A stretch of 64,000 bases of DNA from CAMAPP01 sp046153685 (GTDB lineage: Bacteria; Pseudomonadota; Alphaproteobacteria; CADEGL01): contig JBJXGH010000129.1 of the NCBI GenBank assembly GCA_046153685.1, forward strand, positions 1 through 64,000, in the 5' to 3' direction. The translations under genes and the position numbers were made by a program. Numbering within the stretch: position 1 is the stretch's first letter; each line of letters opens with the position of its first letter. The notes under the pieces are model-generated. The model saw nothing but the letters and a program-made list of their open reading frames with translations, was not told where the DNA came from and ran no database searches. Below are positions 1 through 8,050 of this stretch, piece by piece.

Positions 1-1320
1 GCCCCAGCCGATGTCTTGAAGGAAGGCAGCCATTTCGACCTGCCGATCGCGCTCGGTCTCTTGGTCGCCATGGGCGTGCTGCCGGCGGACGAGCTGCAGG
101 GCTATGTGGCGCTCGGTGAATTATCGCTCGATGGCGCGGTGCGCGCGGTCGCGGGCGTGCTGCCCGCCGCCATCGGCGCGGGCGCGGCACGGCGCGGCAT
201 CATCTGCCCCGAGACCTGCGGCGGCGAGGCCGCCTGGGCGGGCGACACGGAAGTTCTGGCGGCGCCTTCTCTCCTCGCCATCATTCACCATTTCAAGGGC
301 ACTCAACCCTTGCCAGCGCCAGAAGCGCGATTGGCCGCGGATGATGCACGCTATCCCGATATGCGCGACATCAAGGGCCAAGAGACCGCCAAGCGCGCGC
401 TCGAAGTGGCGGCGGCGGGTGCACATAATCTGTTGATGATCGGTCCGCCGGGCGCCGGAAAATCCATGCTGGCCCAACGCCTGGCGGGGCTGTTGCCGCC
501 GCTTGATGCTTCTGAGGCGCTTGAGATTTCCATGGTGCATAGCATTGCAGGATTGCTCGAGGGCGGGCAGCTCACGCGCCGCCGGCCGTTCCGCGATCCG
601 CATCATTCGGCGTCCCTGCCCGCTCTCATCGGCGGCGGTCAGCGCGCGCGGCCGGGCGAGGTCAGCCTCGCCCATAACGGCGTTTTGTTCCTCGATGAGT
701 TGCCCGAATTCCAGCGCGCAACGCTCGAGGCGCTGCGCCAACCGCTCGAAAGCGGCCGCGCCGTGATCGCACGCGCAAACCACCATGTCGTCTATCCGGC
801 GCGCGTGCAGCTTGTCGCCGCCATGAACCCGTGCCGCTGCGGACACTTGGCCGATCCCGCCCAGGCCTGCGGGCGCGCGCCGCGCTGCGCGCAAGAATAC
901 CAGGCGCGCATTTCAGGCCCACTGCTCGACCGCATCGATCTGCACATCGACGTGCCAGCGGTGAATCCAGCCGATCTGTCCCTGCCGCCCCCAGCCGAAG
1001 GCACGGCGGAAATCGCGCAGCGCGTCAGCCGGACACGGGCTGTTCAAAGCGCGCGCTACGGCACGACGGCGGGGCGCGCTCGCGTGCGCACCAATGCCGA
1101 GGCCGATGGCGAATTGCTGGAGCAGATCGCAAGCCCCGACGACGCGGGGCGGAAATTGCTGACCGAGGCGGCGGAAAAATTGAAACTGTCGGCGCGCGGC
1201 TATCACCGGGTGCTGCGTGTAGCCCGCACCGTCGCCGATCTTGAAGGCTCGGATCGAGTGCGCCGCCTGCACGTCGCCGAAGCCCTCGGTTATCGCAAGC
1301 TCGCCTTGTCCCGCACCTGA
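1..1320 (+). CDS. comM: Mg-chelatase-like AAA+ ATPase ComM/YifB, 5' end outside the window
   Basis: The reading frame is open from base 1 and the first visible residues (APADVLKEGSHFDLPIALG) match the inside of ComM proteins, so the N-terminal part lies to the left. A Walker A motif GPPGAGKS is encoded at about 442-468 and a Walker B motif VLFLDE near 680-700. A cysteine cluster (NPCRCGH...CGRAPRC) and the C-terminal Mg_chelatase_C region follow. ComM is a hexameric helicase that promotes branch migration during integration of transformed DNA; in many bacteria without known competence its role is unclear. The next gene starts 20 bases downstream on the same strand. Family assignment is secure; function in this organism is inferred. 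Confidence 0.93.
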   Translation, partial: APADVLKEGSHFDLPIALGLLVAMGVLPADELQGYVALGELSLDGAVRAVAGVLPAAIGAGAARRGIICPETCGGEAAWAGDTEVLAAPSLLAIIHHFKGTQPLPAPEARLAADDARYPDMRDIKGQETAKRALEVAAAGAHNLLMIGPPGAGKSMLAQRLAGLLPPLDASEALEISMVHSIAGLLEGGQLTRRRPFRDPHHSASLPALIGGGQRARPGEVSLAHNGVLFLDELPEFQRATLEALRQPLESGRAVIARANHHVVYPARVQLVAAMNPCRCGHLADPAQACGRAPRCAQEYQARISGPLLDRIDLHIDVPAVNPADLSLPPPAEGTAEIAQRVSRTRAVQSARYGTTAGRARVRTNAEADGELLEQIASPDDAGRKLLTEAAEKLKLSARGYHRVLRVARTVADLEGSDRVRRLHVAEALGYRKLALSRT

Positions 1321-1340
1321 TAGCACCCGCAGACCGCGCC

Positions 1341-2438
1341 ATGACTCGCCTCGCTCTCGTATCCTTGGGCGCCTTGGGCGGCGATATTCTCGAAGCCGTC
1401 GCGCGCGCAGGTATCGTGGATGACATCGTCGTCGCCAGCCGCAACGGCGATCATGGACGCAAGAAGGTCAATTCCGCGCGCGTCGGCGCGGGCATTCTCG
1501 GCAAATTTCCGACCATCCGCTTCGAGTCTTTCGACTTCAATGCGCCCGGCGCCGGATCAGCCCTCGCACGTCTTGCGCCCGATATCCTGATTTCGGCGCC
1601 CAGCCTGTTTCCATGGTGGGCCGCGGGTGCGCTGGCGGGGCGCGCGGCCGAAGCCGCGCGGCGCATGACCTTCGGCGGCTGGATCGCGTGCCATGTGGCG
1701 CCCCTGCTCGCATTCCGGCGCGCATGGGTCGAATCGGGGCTGACTTGCCCATGGGTCAACGCGTCCTATCCCGATATCGTCAACGCGGTACTCGCCCGCT
1801 CCGGTGCCGCGCCGCTATGCGGTGTCGGCAATGTCGAGGAATTGCTGCCCAAGGCCCGGATCGCCGCGGCCGAGGCGGTCGGCGCGCGGCCCGAGGATAT
1901 CGAAATCCGGCTCGTGGCGCCGCACGCGGCCGAATACCACGTCTATGCCGAACGCGAATCCGAAGACCCACCGCCGGTCATGCTTCAGGCCCTATGGCGA
2001 GGGCGCGATGTTTCGGCGCAAGCGCGCGCCGGATTCTTCAAACCCATGCCCATCCCCTATCGCATGGATTTCAATCTGCTGACCGCCTCGGCCGCGGCCA
2101 AGCTGATCCCGGCCCTGATCGGCTCGGTGCCCGTGCGTTGCCATGTGCCGGGGCCCTTGGGTCTCGTTGGCGGTTATCCGGTGCTGGCGGCTAGCGGTCA
2201 GGTGCGGCTCGATCTCGCGCCCGGTTGGAGCGAGGCCGAAGCCATCGCGACGAACGAAAGCGCGCTTGGTTATGACGGCATCGCGGCGGTCGAGGGCGAC
2301 GGCACGGTTGCCTTCACCGATGCCACGCGTGCGGGTCTCGAAACATTATTGGGCCGCGATGTCGCGCGCTTGCGGCCGCACGAGGCGGCCCAGTTCGCCG
2401 CCGAGCAATTGGCCACGCTCAAATCCTTGGCCGGCTGA
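1341..2438 (+). CDS. Uncharacterised protein with Rossmann-like N-terminus
   Basis: I do not recognise a named family. The 365-residue protein starts with a beta-strand and glycine-rich turn (ALVSLGALGGDILEAVARAG, residues 4-23) followed by an acidic/Asn region, which resembles the nucleotide-binding entry of NAD(P)-dependent dehydrogenases such as saccharopine or malate dehydrogenase-like proteins. There is no signal peptide or membrane segment. It lies 20 bases after comM on the same strand and could be co-transcribed. Codon use is like its neighbours, with strong third-position GC. A dehydrogenase or NAD-cofactor-binding scaffold is possible, but no catalytic residues can be assigned. Confidence 0.75.
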   Translation: MTRLALVSLGALGGDILEAVARAGIVDDIVVASRNGDHGRKKVNSARVGAGILGKFPTIRFESFDFNAPGAGSALARLAPDILISAPSLFPWWAAGALAGRAAEAARRMTFGGWIACHVAPLLAFRRAWVESGLTCPWVNASYPDIVNAVLARSGAAPLCGVGNVEELLPKARIAAAEAVGARPEDIEIRLVAPHAAEYHVYAERESEDPPPVMLQALWRGRDVSAQARAGFFKPMPIPYRMDFNLLTASAAAKLIPALIGSVPVRCHVPGPLGLVGGYPVLAASGQVRLDLAPGWSEAEAIATNESALGYDGIAAVEGDGTVAFTDATRAGLETLLGRDVARLRPHEAAQFAAEQLATLKSLAG

Positions 2439-2458
2439 TTCCCCAGGGTTCGACGCGC

Positions 2459-2824
2459 CTATTTCGAGCGCTTCAACATGGCACCGAGGGGCCGACCGCC
2501 AAATACGTGAAGATGCAGGTGCGGCACTTCCTGGTGCGCGTCGCCGCCGCAATTGGCGAGCACCCGGTACCCGGCACCCTCGACCCCTTGCGTCTTGGCG
2601 ACGCGTGCGGCGGCGCGGAACAGCGCGGCGATTTCCGCGTCCGATGCCCGGTCGGCGAAATCCGTGACGTCGCGGTACTCGCCCTTAGGGACGACCAGAA
2701 CATGGGTCGGCGCCAGCGGATTGATGTCATGAAAGGACAAGGTGTGTGCGTCCTCGTCCACTTTTCTGCACGGGATTTCGCCGCGCAGGATGCGGGCAAA
2801 AATATTATTCGAATCGTAACTCAT
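2459..2824 (-). CDS. HIT family (HinT-like) purine nucleoside phosphoramidase
   Basis: The 121-residue protein carries the histidine triad HLHLHVFGG near its C-terminus preceded by HQEVP, the active site of HinT-type hydrolases that cleave adenosine phosphoramidates and aminoacyl-adenylates. The N-terminal IFARILRGEIPC is also typical. I chose the ATG at 2824 (MSYDSNNIF) because homologous proteins begin there; the frame stays open further upstream into hisE but that extension is antisense-like sequence. It begins 7 bases after the hisE stop, so it is probably the last gene of the histidine operon, a placement common in alphaproteobacteria. Confidence 0.93.
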   Translation of the reverse strand: MSYDSNNIFARILRGEIPCRKVDEDAHTLSFHDINPLAPTHVLVVPKGEYRDVTDFADRASDAEIAALFRAAARVAKTQGVEGAGYRVLANCGGDAHQEVPHLHLHVFGGRPLGAMLKRSK

Positions 2825-2831
2825 CTTGCTC

Positions 2832-3212
2832 TCATGTCTTGCCGCGCGTTTTGCCGCGCGCGCGCTTCTCCGCGATGCCCGATATGCCTTCGCGGCGCGC
2901 CAGCTCGGCCCAGACCATGCCGGGCGCGACCCGCGCGTCCGCCCACATGACCAGCAAATGGTAAAGCACATCGGCGCTTTCGCGCGCCAGGCCCACGGGT
3001 TTGCGCGCAACCGCGTCGATGACGACTTCGGCTGATTCTTCGGCGAATTTCTTGGCGATCGTCCGCGTGCCCTTGGCTAGGAGCTTCGCGGTGTAAGACT
3101 TCTCCGGATCGTCGCCACGGCGCTTCTCAATGGTGGCGTGCAGGCGATCAAGGATGCGCGCATCGGGGTAGGTCTTGCGCCCGTCCTTGGCACGCTTGAC
3201 GCGCGTCTTCAT
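2832..3212 (-). CDS. hisE: Phosphoribosyl-ATP pyrophosphatase
   Basis: HisE hydrolyses phosphoribosyl-ATP to phosphoribosyl-AMP, the second step of histidine synthesis. The 126-residue protein shows the all-alpha MazG-like core with SYTAKLLAKG followed by KKFAEESAEVVIDA and the conserved ESADVLYHLLV acidic helix that binds magnesium. The start ATG at 3212 overlaps the hisF stop by four bases (ATGA), which supports both the start and translational coupling. The C-terminal tail is unusually basic (AEKRARGKTRGKT). A separate hisI, hisG, hisD and hisC are not in this window. Confidence 0.95.
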   Translation of the reverse strand: MKTRVKRAKDGRKTYPDARILDRLHATIEKRRGDDPEKSYTAKLLAKGTRTIAKKFAEESAEVVIDAVARKPVGLARESADVLYHLLVMWADARVAPGMVWAELARREGISGIAEKRARGKTRGKT

Positions 3213-3997
3213 GGCGCGCTGTCCTTGCCGAGGGTTTCGATGTCGCGCACGGCCACGCCGGCGTTCTTCATGTGCGCCTTGGCCGCAGCGATGGTATGGC
3301 TGCCGAAGTGGAAGATCGAGGCCGCGAGCACGGCCGAAGCGTGGCCCTCGGTCACGCCCGCAACCAAGTGATCGAGCGTGCCCACCCCGCCCGAAGCGAT
3401 CACGGGCACGCGCACAGCATCGGCGATCGCGCGGGTGAGTGGGATATCGAAACCCGCGCGCGTGCCGTCGCGGTCCATCGAAGTCACCAGCAGCTCTCCG
3501 GCACCGAGCGCCGTCATCCGCCGCGACCATTCGATCGCGTCGATACCGGTCGGATTCCGGCCGCCATGGGTGAATATCTCGAATCGCCCCGGCGCCGTCT
3601 GTTTGGCGTCGAGCGCGACGACGATGCATTGGGTGCCGAACTTCTCGGCCGCCTCGCCGACGAATTGTGGCCGCTCAACCGCCGCTGTGTTTATCGAGAC
3701 CTTGTCGGCACCGGCCAGGAGGAGTTTCCGAATGTCCTCGAGCGCCCGCACTCCACCACCCACGGTCAAGGGCATGAAGCATTGTTCGGCGGTCGCGCGC
3801 ACGACGTCGAGGATGATCGTGCGGTTTTCGTGACTGGCCGTGATGTCGAGGAAGCACAGTTCGTCCGCGCCCTCACGATCGTAGATCCGCGCCTGTTCGA
3901 CCGGATCGCCAGCATCGCGCAAGCCCACGAAATTCACGCCCTTGACCACGCGCCCCCCCTTCACGTCGAGGCATGGTATGAGCCGCACCTTCAACAT
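3209..3997 (-). CDS. hisF: Imidazole glycerol phosphate synthase, cyclase subunit
   Basis: HisF is the (beta/alpha)8 barrel that uses ammonia delivered by HisH to turn PRFAR into imidazole-glycerol phosphate and AICAR. The 262-residue protein has the standard start MLKVRLIPCLDVKGGRVVKG with the catalytic aspartate D11, the second catalytic aspartate in VVALDAK around residue 130, and the phosphate-binding GGVRALED and ASGGVGTLDH loops. Length is normal. It overlaps hisA by seven bases and hisE by four, so the three are translated as a coupled block. Confidence 0.97.
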   Translation of the reverse strand: MLKVRLIPCLDVKGGRVVKGVNFVGLRDAGDPVEQARIYDREGADELCFLDITASHENRTIILDVVRATAEQCFMPLTVGGGVRALEDIRKLLLAGADKVSINTAAVERPQFVGEAAEKFGTQCIVVALDAKQTAPGRFEIFTHGGRNPTGIDAIEWSRRMTALGAGELLVTSMDRDGTRAGFDIPLTRAIADAVRVPVIASGGVGTLDHLVAGVTEGHASAVLAASIFHFGSHTIAAAKAHMKNAGVAVRDIETLGKDSAP

Positions 3998-4731
3998 GCG
4001 CTCGCGCGGCCTTCCACCGCATCGATTGCCGCGCGGAGATCGATGCGCCCGTCGTAGAGTGCGCGCCCCACGATGGCGCCTGCGACGCCGCGCGATTCGA
4101 CCGCCTTCACGCGCAATAGATCTTCGAGGCTGGACACCCCGCCCGAAACAATCACCGGCACGCCGAGACCCTCGGCCAAGCTGGCGGTCGCCTCGACATT
4201 GGGTCCGGCGAGCACGCCGTCGCGCTCGATATCGGTGTGAACGATGGCGGCAATTCCGGCATCGGCCATGCGGCGCGCGAGATCGCGCGCGGGAATCTCG
4301 GTCGTCTCGGCCCAGCCGCGCACCGCGACGCGCCCGCCGCGTGCATCGATCCCGACGACCACCCGCCCCGGATGCGCGCGCGCCGCCGCGCGGACGAGCT
4401 CGGGATCCTCGGCGGCGACCGTGCCGAGCACGATGCGCGCCACGCCGGCTTCAAGCCAGCGGTCGATGCCCGCGCGGTCGCGGATACCGCCGCCCAATTG
4501 CACCTTGACGCGGACCGCGCCCAAGATCGCGCGCACTGCTCCTGCATTGCGCGGCGCGCCCGCGAAGGCGCCGTCGAGATCGACCACATGCAGCCAGCGG
4601 CAGCCGCACGCGGCAAAGCGCTGCGCCTGATCCGCAGGATCGGAATTGTACATGGTCGCGCGCGCCATCTCGCCTTGTACAAGGCGCACGCATTCGCCGC
4701 CCTTCAAGTCGATCGCAGGAAACAGGTTCAT
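3991..4731 (-). CDS. hisA: Phosphoribosylformimino-5-aminoimidazole carboxamide ribotide isomerase
   Basis: HisA performs the Amadori rearrangement of ProFAR to PRFAR, just upstream of HisF/HisH. The 246-residue barrel starts MNLFPAIDLKGGECVRLVQG with catalytic D8, and has the second catalytic region HTDIERDG, the phosphate loops LGGGIRDRAG and VSGGVSSLED. The start is unambiguous from the family. It lies four bases after the stop of a GNAT acetyltransferase gene that has been placed between hisH and hisA, which are directly adjacent in most alphaproteobacteria. Confidence 0.97.
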   Translation of the reverse strand: MNLFPAIDLKGGECVRLVQGEMARATMYNSDPADQAQRFAACGCRWLHVVDLDGAFAGAPRNAGAVRAILGAVRVKVQLGGGIRDRAGIDRWLEAGVARIVLGTVAAEDPELVRAAARAHPGRVVVGIDARGGRVAVRGWAETTEIPARDLARRMADAGIAAIVHTDIERDGVLAGPNVEATASLAEGLGVPVIVSGGVSSLEDLLRVKAVESRGVAGAIVGRALYDGRIDLRAAIDAVEGRASAC

Positions 4732-4735
4732 CGGA

Positions 4736-5266
4736 TCATTTGAGTTCTTTGTAATAGTAATAGCCCGTGATCATCTTGCCGCCGACGAGGGCGTATTTGG
4801 GATTGGTCGCCCAGCGAGTGTACCGCAAGGATTCGTAGAGCTTGATCGCGGCGCCTTGGGTTTCTCGCACATCGAGGCGCAAAATTTTATAGCCCTCGCG
4901 CCGCGCGTAACGTTCGACCGCAAGGGTGAGTTCGCGCGCCAAGCCATGGCCGCGCGCCCAGGGCGCGACGAAGGCATGCATGAGCTGTGCGGCGAAGGCC
5001 TGGGCCTCGTTGTTCGGCGGCGGACGCACAAGTTGCGCCGCGGCACAAACGACGCCGTCGAGCCGGCCGAGGAACAAGCTGCGCTCGGGTACTGCGAGAA
5101 CGCCACGATAATATTGCTCCAGCGTCTTGCGCGGCGGCGGGCGCACCCAACCGAAGCCGCCGCCATCGATGATCGCGCCCTCCGTCGAGTCGCACAAATC
5201 ATAAAGGTCGGGGCCTTTGAAGTCGTCCGCCGGATCGACCGAGATTCGAATCGCGGTTTCCGCCAT
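4736..5266 (-). CDS. GNAT family N-acetyltransferase inside the his operon
   Basis: The 176-residue protein has a GNAT layout: MHAFVAPWARGHGLARELTLAVERYARREGY is the acetyl-CoA binding motif A (Q/RxxGxG/A, here ARGHGLA) and is followed by LRLDVRETQGAAIKLYESLRY, the typical motif B. The C-terminus ends in a tyrosine-rich stretch (GYYYYKELK). I chose the ATG at 5266 because it overlaps the hisH stop as TGATG and has GGAAA six bases upstream; a GTG at 5278 in the same frame is possible. Its substrate is unknown. Its position between hisH and hisA is unusual and it is presumably co-expressed with histidine synthesis. Confidence 0.87.
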   Translation of the reverse strand: MAETAIRISVDPADDFKGPDLYDLCDSTEGAIIDGGGFGWVRPPPRKTLEQYYRGVLAVPERSLFLGRLDGVVCAAAQLVRPPPNNEAQAFAAQLMHAFVAPWARGHGLARELTLAVERYARREGYKILRLDVRETQGAAIKLYESLRYTRWATNPKYALVGGKMITGYYYYKELK

Positions 5267-5901
5267 CACGGTTTCCACGAGAGAAAATTCGCGATGAGCC
5301 GCAGGCCGGAAGCCTGGCTTTTCTCCGGGTGAAACTGGGTTCCGACCAAATTGTCGCGACCAACGACGGCCGTCAGCGGGCCGCCATAATCGGCCGTCGC
5401 GAGGACATCACGCACGCGCCGGCAAGCCATGGCATAGCTGTGGACGAAATAGACGTGCGCGCCCTCGGCGATGCCGCGAAGGACCGGGTGGGCGGCCGCG
5501 CGAATTTCGAGCTGGTTCCATCCCATGTGCGGCACGCGCAAGGACGCGTCCGTCTGCGCGATGGCCGTCACCTCGCCCTCGAGCCAGCCGAGGCCGGCGT
5601 GCGCGCCGTGTTCGAGGCCGCGTTCGGCCATGAGCTGCATGCCGACGCAAATGCCGAGAACCGGCCGGCAGCGTTCGAGCACGACCTCGCGCAAGGCCGC
5701 GACCATGCCGGGCAAGGCGGACAGGCCGCGCATGCAATCGGCGAACGCGCCCACGCCAGGGAGCACCACGCGTTCGGCGCCACGCACCGCGTCCGGATCG
5801 GCGGTCACTAGGATGCGCGCACGGCCCTCGGCCGCGCGTTCGAAAGCCTTGGCGGCGGAGCGGAGATTGCCGGAGCCGTAATCGACAATGGCAACCGTCA
5901 C
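5266..5901 (-). CDS. hisH: Imidazole glycerol phosphate synthase, glutaminase subunit
   Basis: HisH hydrolyses glutamine and channels ammonia to HisF. The 211-residue class I amidotransferase starts MTVAIVDYGSGNLRS, carries the nucleophile cysteine in GICVGMQLM and the catalytic His-Glu pair in GTQFHPEKSQ near the C-terminus. The start is a GTG at 5901 whose GTGA overlaps the stop of the upstream DUF2628 gene by four bases. Downstream it touches the GNAT gene through a TGATG junction. Confidence 0.96.
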   Translation of the reverse strand: MTVAIVDYGSGNLRSAAKAFERAAEGRARILVTADPDAVRGAERVVLPGVGAFADCMRGLSALPGMVAALREVVLERCRPVLGICVGMQLMAERGLEHGAHAGLGWLEGEVTAIAQTDASLRVPHMGWNQLEIRAAAHPVLRGIAEGAHVYFVHSYAMACRRVRDVLATADYGGPLTAVVGRDNLVGTQFHPEKSQASGLRLIANFLSWKP

Positions 5902-6347
5902 GGCGCTGCCTGCGCGCCGTGGCGGTCAACATAGCGCTGAAACGCACCGTCCCGGTCACGCGCCGCGACGATAGCAACCGCCGGCGCGCCGCGCGCGGCA
6001 AGGGCGGCCCTGCGCGCATCGTTCGCCGAAAATCCAATGAATGCCGCGAGGGCTAGGCCAAGAGCCGCATCGACGACAGGATCGGCCAATCCGGCGACAA
6101 TGACGGCTAGCGCGCCTTCTGCGGCAATGAGCAGAAATCCATAGCCCCAGAGGCGGTGATGGAGCGCCCAAAATGGTCCGAATAGGGCCGCCCACCAGGC
6201 GAAACCCTCTTTGACCAGGACGGGCCCATCGAACTCATCGCGGAGAAGATATGCGAGGACGCGCCCCGCCCTGTTCCGCGGTGCCCGATCATAAGCGCTG
6301 TCGCCGGCGGATCCTTCGAGCCGGCGATGCACGGTGAATATCTCCAC
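5898..6347 (-). CDS. DUF2628 small membrane protein
   Basis: The 149-residue protein begins EIFTVHRR after a GTG start at 6347, preceded by AAGG eight bases upstream. It has the DUF2628 signature: a charged N-terminus, FVLVKEGFAWWAALFGPFWAL-like aromatic segment around residues 45-65, then two hydrophobic helices (GFLLIAAEGALAVIVAGL and AALGLALAAFIGFSA). The C-terminal soluble tail is short. Function is unknown. The family is commonly found between hisB and hisH in alphaproteobacteria, so the neighbourhood fits. No ATG start gives a sensible protein; the longer upstream frame overlaps hisB. Confidence 0.85.
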   Translation of the reverse strand: MEIFTVHRRLEGSAGDSAYDRAPRNRAGRVLAYLLRDEFDGPVLVKEGFAWWAALFGPFWALHHRLWGYGFLLIAAEGALAVIVAGLADPVVDAALGLALAAFIGFSANDARRAALAARGAPAVAIVAARDRDGAFQRYVDRHGAQAAP

Positions 6348-6381
6348 GGCGCAACCTTGCGTTTTATCGTATCTGGGCGTT

Positions 6382-6981
6382 CTAAAGCGTCTTGCCAAGC
6401 GTGCCCTTGGTCGAAGGAATCTCGCCAGCCTGGCGCGGATCGATTTCGATCGCCTGCCGCAGGGCCCGCGCCAATCCCTTGTAACAGGACTCGACGATGT
6501 GGTGGTTGTTCTCGCCGTAGAGATTCTCCACATGCAGCGTCAACCCGGCATTTTGGGCAAAAGCCTGGAACCATTCCTTGAACAGCTCGGTGTCGATCTC
6601 GCCCAATTTCGGACGCGACAACGCGACCTTCCAGACAAGATAGGGCCGGTTCGATGCATCGATCACCACACGCGTCAGCGTCTCGTCCATGGGGATGAGC
6701 GCCTGGCCAAAGCGTTGGATGCCGCGGCGATCGCCAAGCGCCTGGGCAAAGGCTTGACCGAGAGCGATGCCGGTGTCCTCGGTCGTGTGGTGAAAATCGA
6801 TGTGCAGGTCGCCTTTGGCCGACAATTCGATATCGGTCAGGCTGTGCCGGCAAAGCTGATCGAGCATATGGTCGAGGAAGCCGATTCCCGTGGAAATCTT
6901 CGACTTTCCAGTGCCTTCGAGCTGGACCGTGACTGAAATCACGGTTTCGCGCGTCTTGCGCATGATGGTCGCGCGGCGCAT
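6382..6981 (-). CDS. hisB: Imidazoleglycerol-phosphate dehydratase
   Basis: HisB removes water from imidazole-glycerol phosphate to give imidazole-acetol phosphate. The 199-residue protein is the monofunctional form without the histidinol phosphatase domain. It has the repeated metal-binding motifs: GFLDHMLDQL and DFHHTTEDTG in the first half and HVENLYGENNHHIVESCYKG in the second. I chose the ATG at 6981 because GGAGAG lies five bases upstream; an internal ATG at 6963 would also work. It appears to be the first gene of the minus-strand histidine operon, with 34 bases before the DUF2628 gene. Confidence 0.96.
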   Translation of the reverse strand: MRRATIMRKTRETVISVTVQLEGTGKSKISTGIGFLDHMLDQLCRHSLTDIELSAKGDLHIDFHHTTEDTGIALGQAFAQALGDRRGIQRFGQALIPMDETLTRVVIDASNRPYLVWKVALSRPKLGEIDTELFKEWFQAFAQNAGLTLHVENLYGENNHHIVESCYKGLARALRQAIEIDPRQAGEIPSTKGTLGKTL

Positions 6982-7223
6982 GGCTTCTCTCCGATGATCA
7001 ATCCCAAGCATTGGGGCTCGGGGTTGTACCAAGCGTTCTTTTGGGGCGCCAGCCTGCACGAAACCGTCGGGCCGCCCAGCATTTTAGAACCTAAGTAGAA
7101 TCTTCACCTTCCATGTCTCAGATGGTAAGAAATTTGCATAATGGGGCGAATACCCAAAGCCCGTGCCTTGGGCGGCGCTTCGGGCAGGCATTGACATTGG
7201 TGCGGTCTGGAATTCATTGGGCC
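6982..7223. promoter_or_regulatory. Divergent intergenic region between hisB and the cNMP-binding gene
   Basis: This 242-base gap separates hisB (leftward) from the cNMP/FHA gene (rightward) and must hold both promoters. The part around 7080-7145 is AT-richer than its surroundings. I see no his attenuator: there is no run of histidine codons before hisB, and no obvious T-box or hairpin followed by a T-run. Confidence 0.4.
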
Positions 7224-7970
7224 ATGAAACATCGGCGGTTTTCGGCAGGCGAAACTCTGGTCCGGCTGGGCGATCCACCAAGCCACGCCTTTGTCATTCT
7301 GCAAGGCGAAGTTGAAATCACGAAAGGCGGGCACGTCGAAACCGCGGAACGTCAAAGCCGGGGTCATGTCATCGGGGACACGGCGATCATGATCGGCCGG
7401 CCGAGCCAAGTGGCGTGCCGCGCCGTAGTGGACACCACAGTCGCCATGATCGCGCGCGAGGATTTCTTGGCCGCGATGGATGCCAAGGGCAGCGTGATCG
7501 TGCCGTTCATGAAGCGTTTGTTCGAAAGCCTAGTGGACCTACAGGGCTTACTCAGCAAGAACCTGCCGGCGGTTGTCTTGGTTGCCGAAGCGCCCAAATT
7601 CGCAATTCGGATTCTGCCGTCATCGCAAAAGCTGAAGACGCAGATGTTGCCCGACGGCTATGAGATAAATGCCCTACCCTTCCGCGTGGGGCGCAAGGTG
7701 GACGACGGCGAATCCGAACCCGGAGCCGGCATCGAACTCACCCTCGACGACGTAAAGCCGTTCAATCTGTCGCGTCAGCATTTTTCCATCGAACCCGGTG
7801 CCGGCGGCCCGATCGTGAAGGACATCTGGAGCCAACTGGGCACGGTTGTGAACGGCGTGCGCATCGGCCGGAGTAAGACCAACCAGGCCCAGGCGCTCGT
7901 CACGGGCGAAAATCTCGTGGTGGCCGGCCGCCCGAGCTCGCACTTCGTATTCCGCCTGATCGTTAACTGA
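7224..7970 (+). CDS. Cyclic-nucleotide-binding domain plus FHA-like domain protein
   Basis: The 248-residue protein, from the ATG at 7224 (MKHRRFSAGETLVRLGD), opens with a CAP-type cyclic-nucleotide-binding fold: GETLVRLGDPPSHAFVILQGEVEI, then GHVIGDTAIMIGRPSQVACRAV, the phosphate-binding cassette region. The C-terminal half has FHA-like features: FRVGRKVDDG, NLSRQHFSIE and GTVVNGVRIG match the GRx, SxxH and NGxxI signature positions. There is no DNA-binding helix. An earlier ATG at 7113 would add 37 residues without family resemblance. It probably links cAMP/cGMP level to phosphothreonine recognition, which is inference. It precedes hslV by 80 bases. Confidence 0.85.
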   Translation: MKHRRFSAGETLVRLGDPPSHAFVILQGEVEITKGGHVETAERQSRGHVIGDTAIMIGRPSQVACRAVVDTTVAMIAREDFLAAMDAKGSVIVPFMKRLFESLVDLQGLLSKNLPAVVLVAEAPKFAIRILPSSQKLKTQMLPDGYEINALPFRVGRKVDDGESEPGAGIELTLDDVKPFNLSRQHFSIEPGAGGPIVKDIWSQLGTVVNGVRIGRSKTNQAQALVTGENLVVAGRPSSHFVFRLIVN

Positions 7971-8050
7971 CGATCCGCGCGTGCCGACAAAACAGGACGC
8001 GGCCTGCGCGACATTGACGTAAGCGGTCGAGCAAGCCATATCCCAAGGCC

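Noticed and set aside
6982..7060. Histidine attenuator before hisB
   Set aside because: No short open frame with tandem histidine codons and no terminator hairpin is visible.
8014..8042. TTGACG followed by CATATC before hslV as a promoter
   Set aside because: The -35 is good but the -10 fits only three of six bases and would put the transcript start at the start codon.
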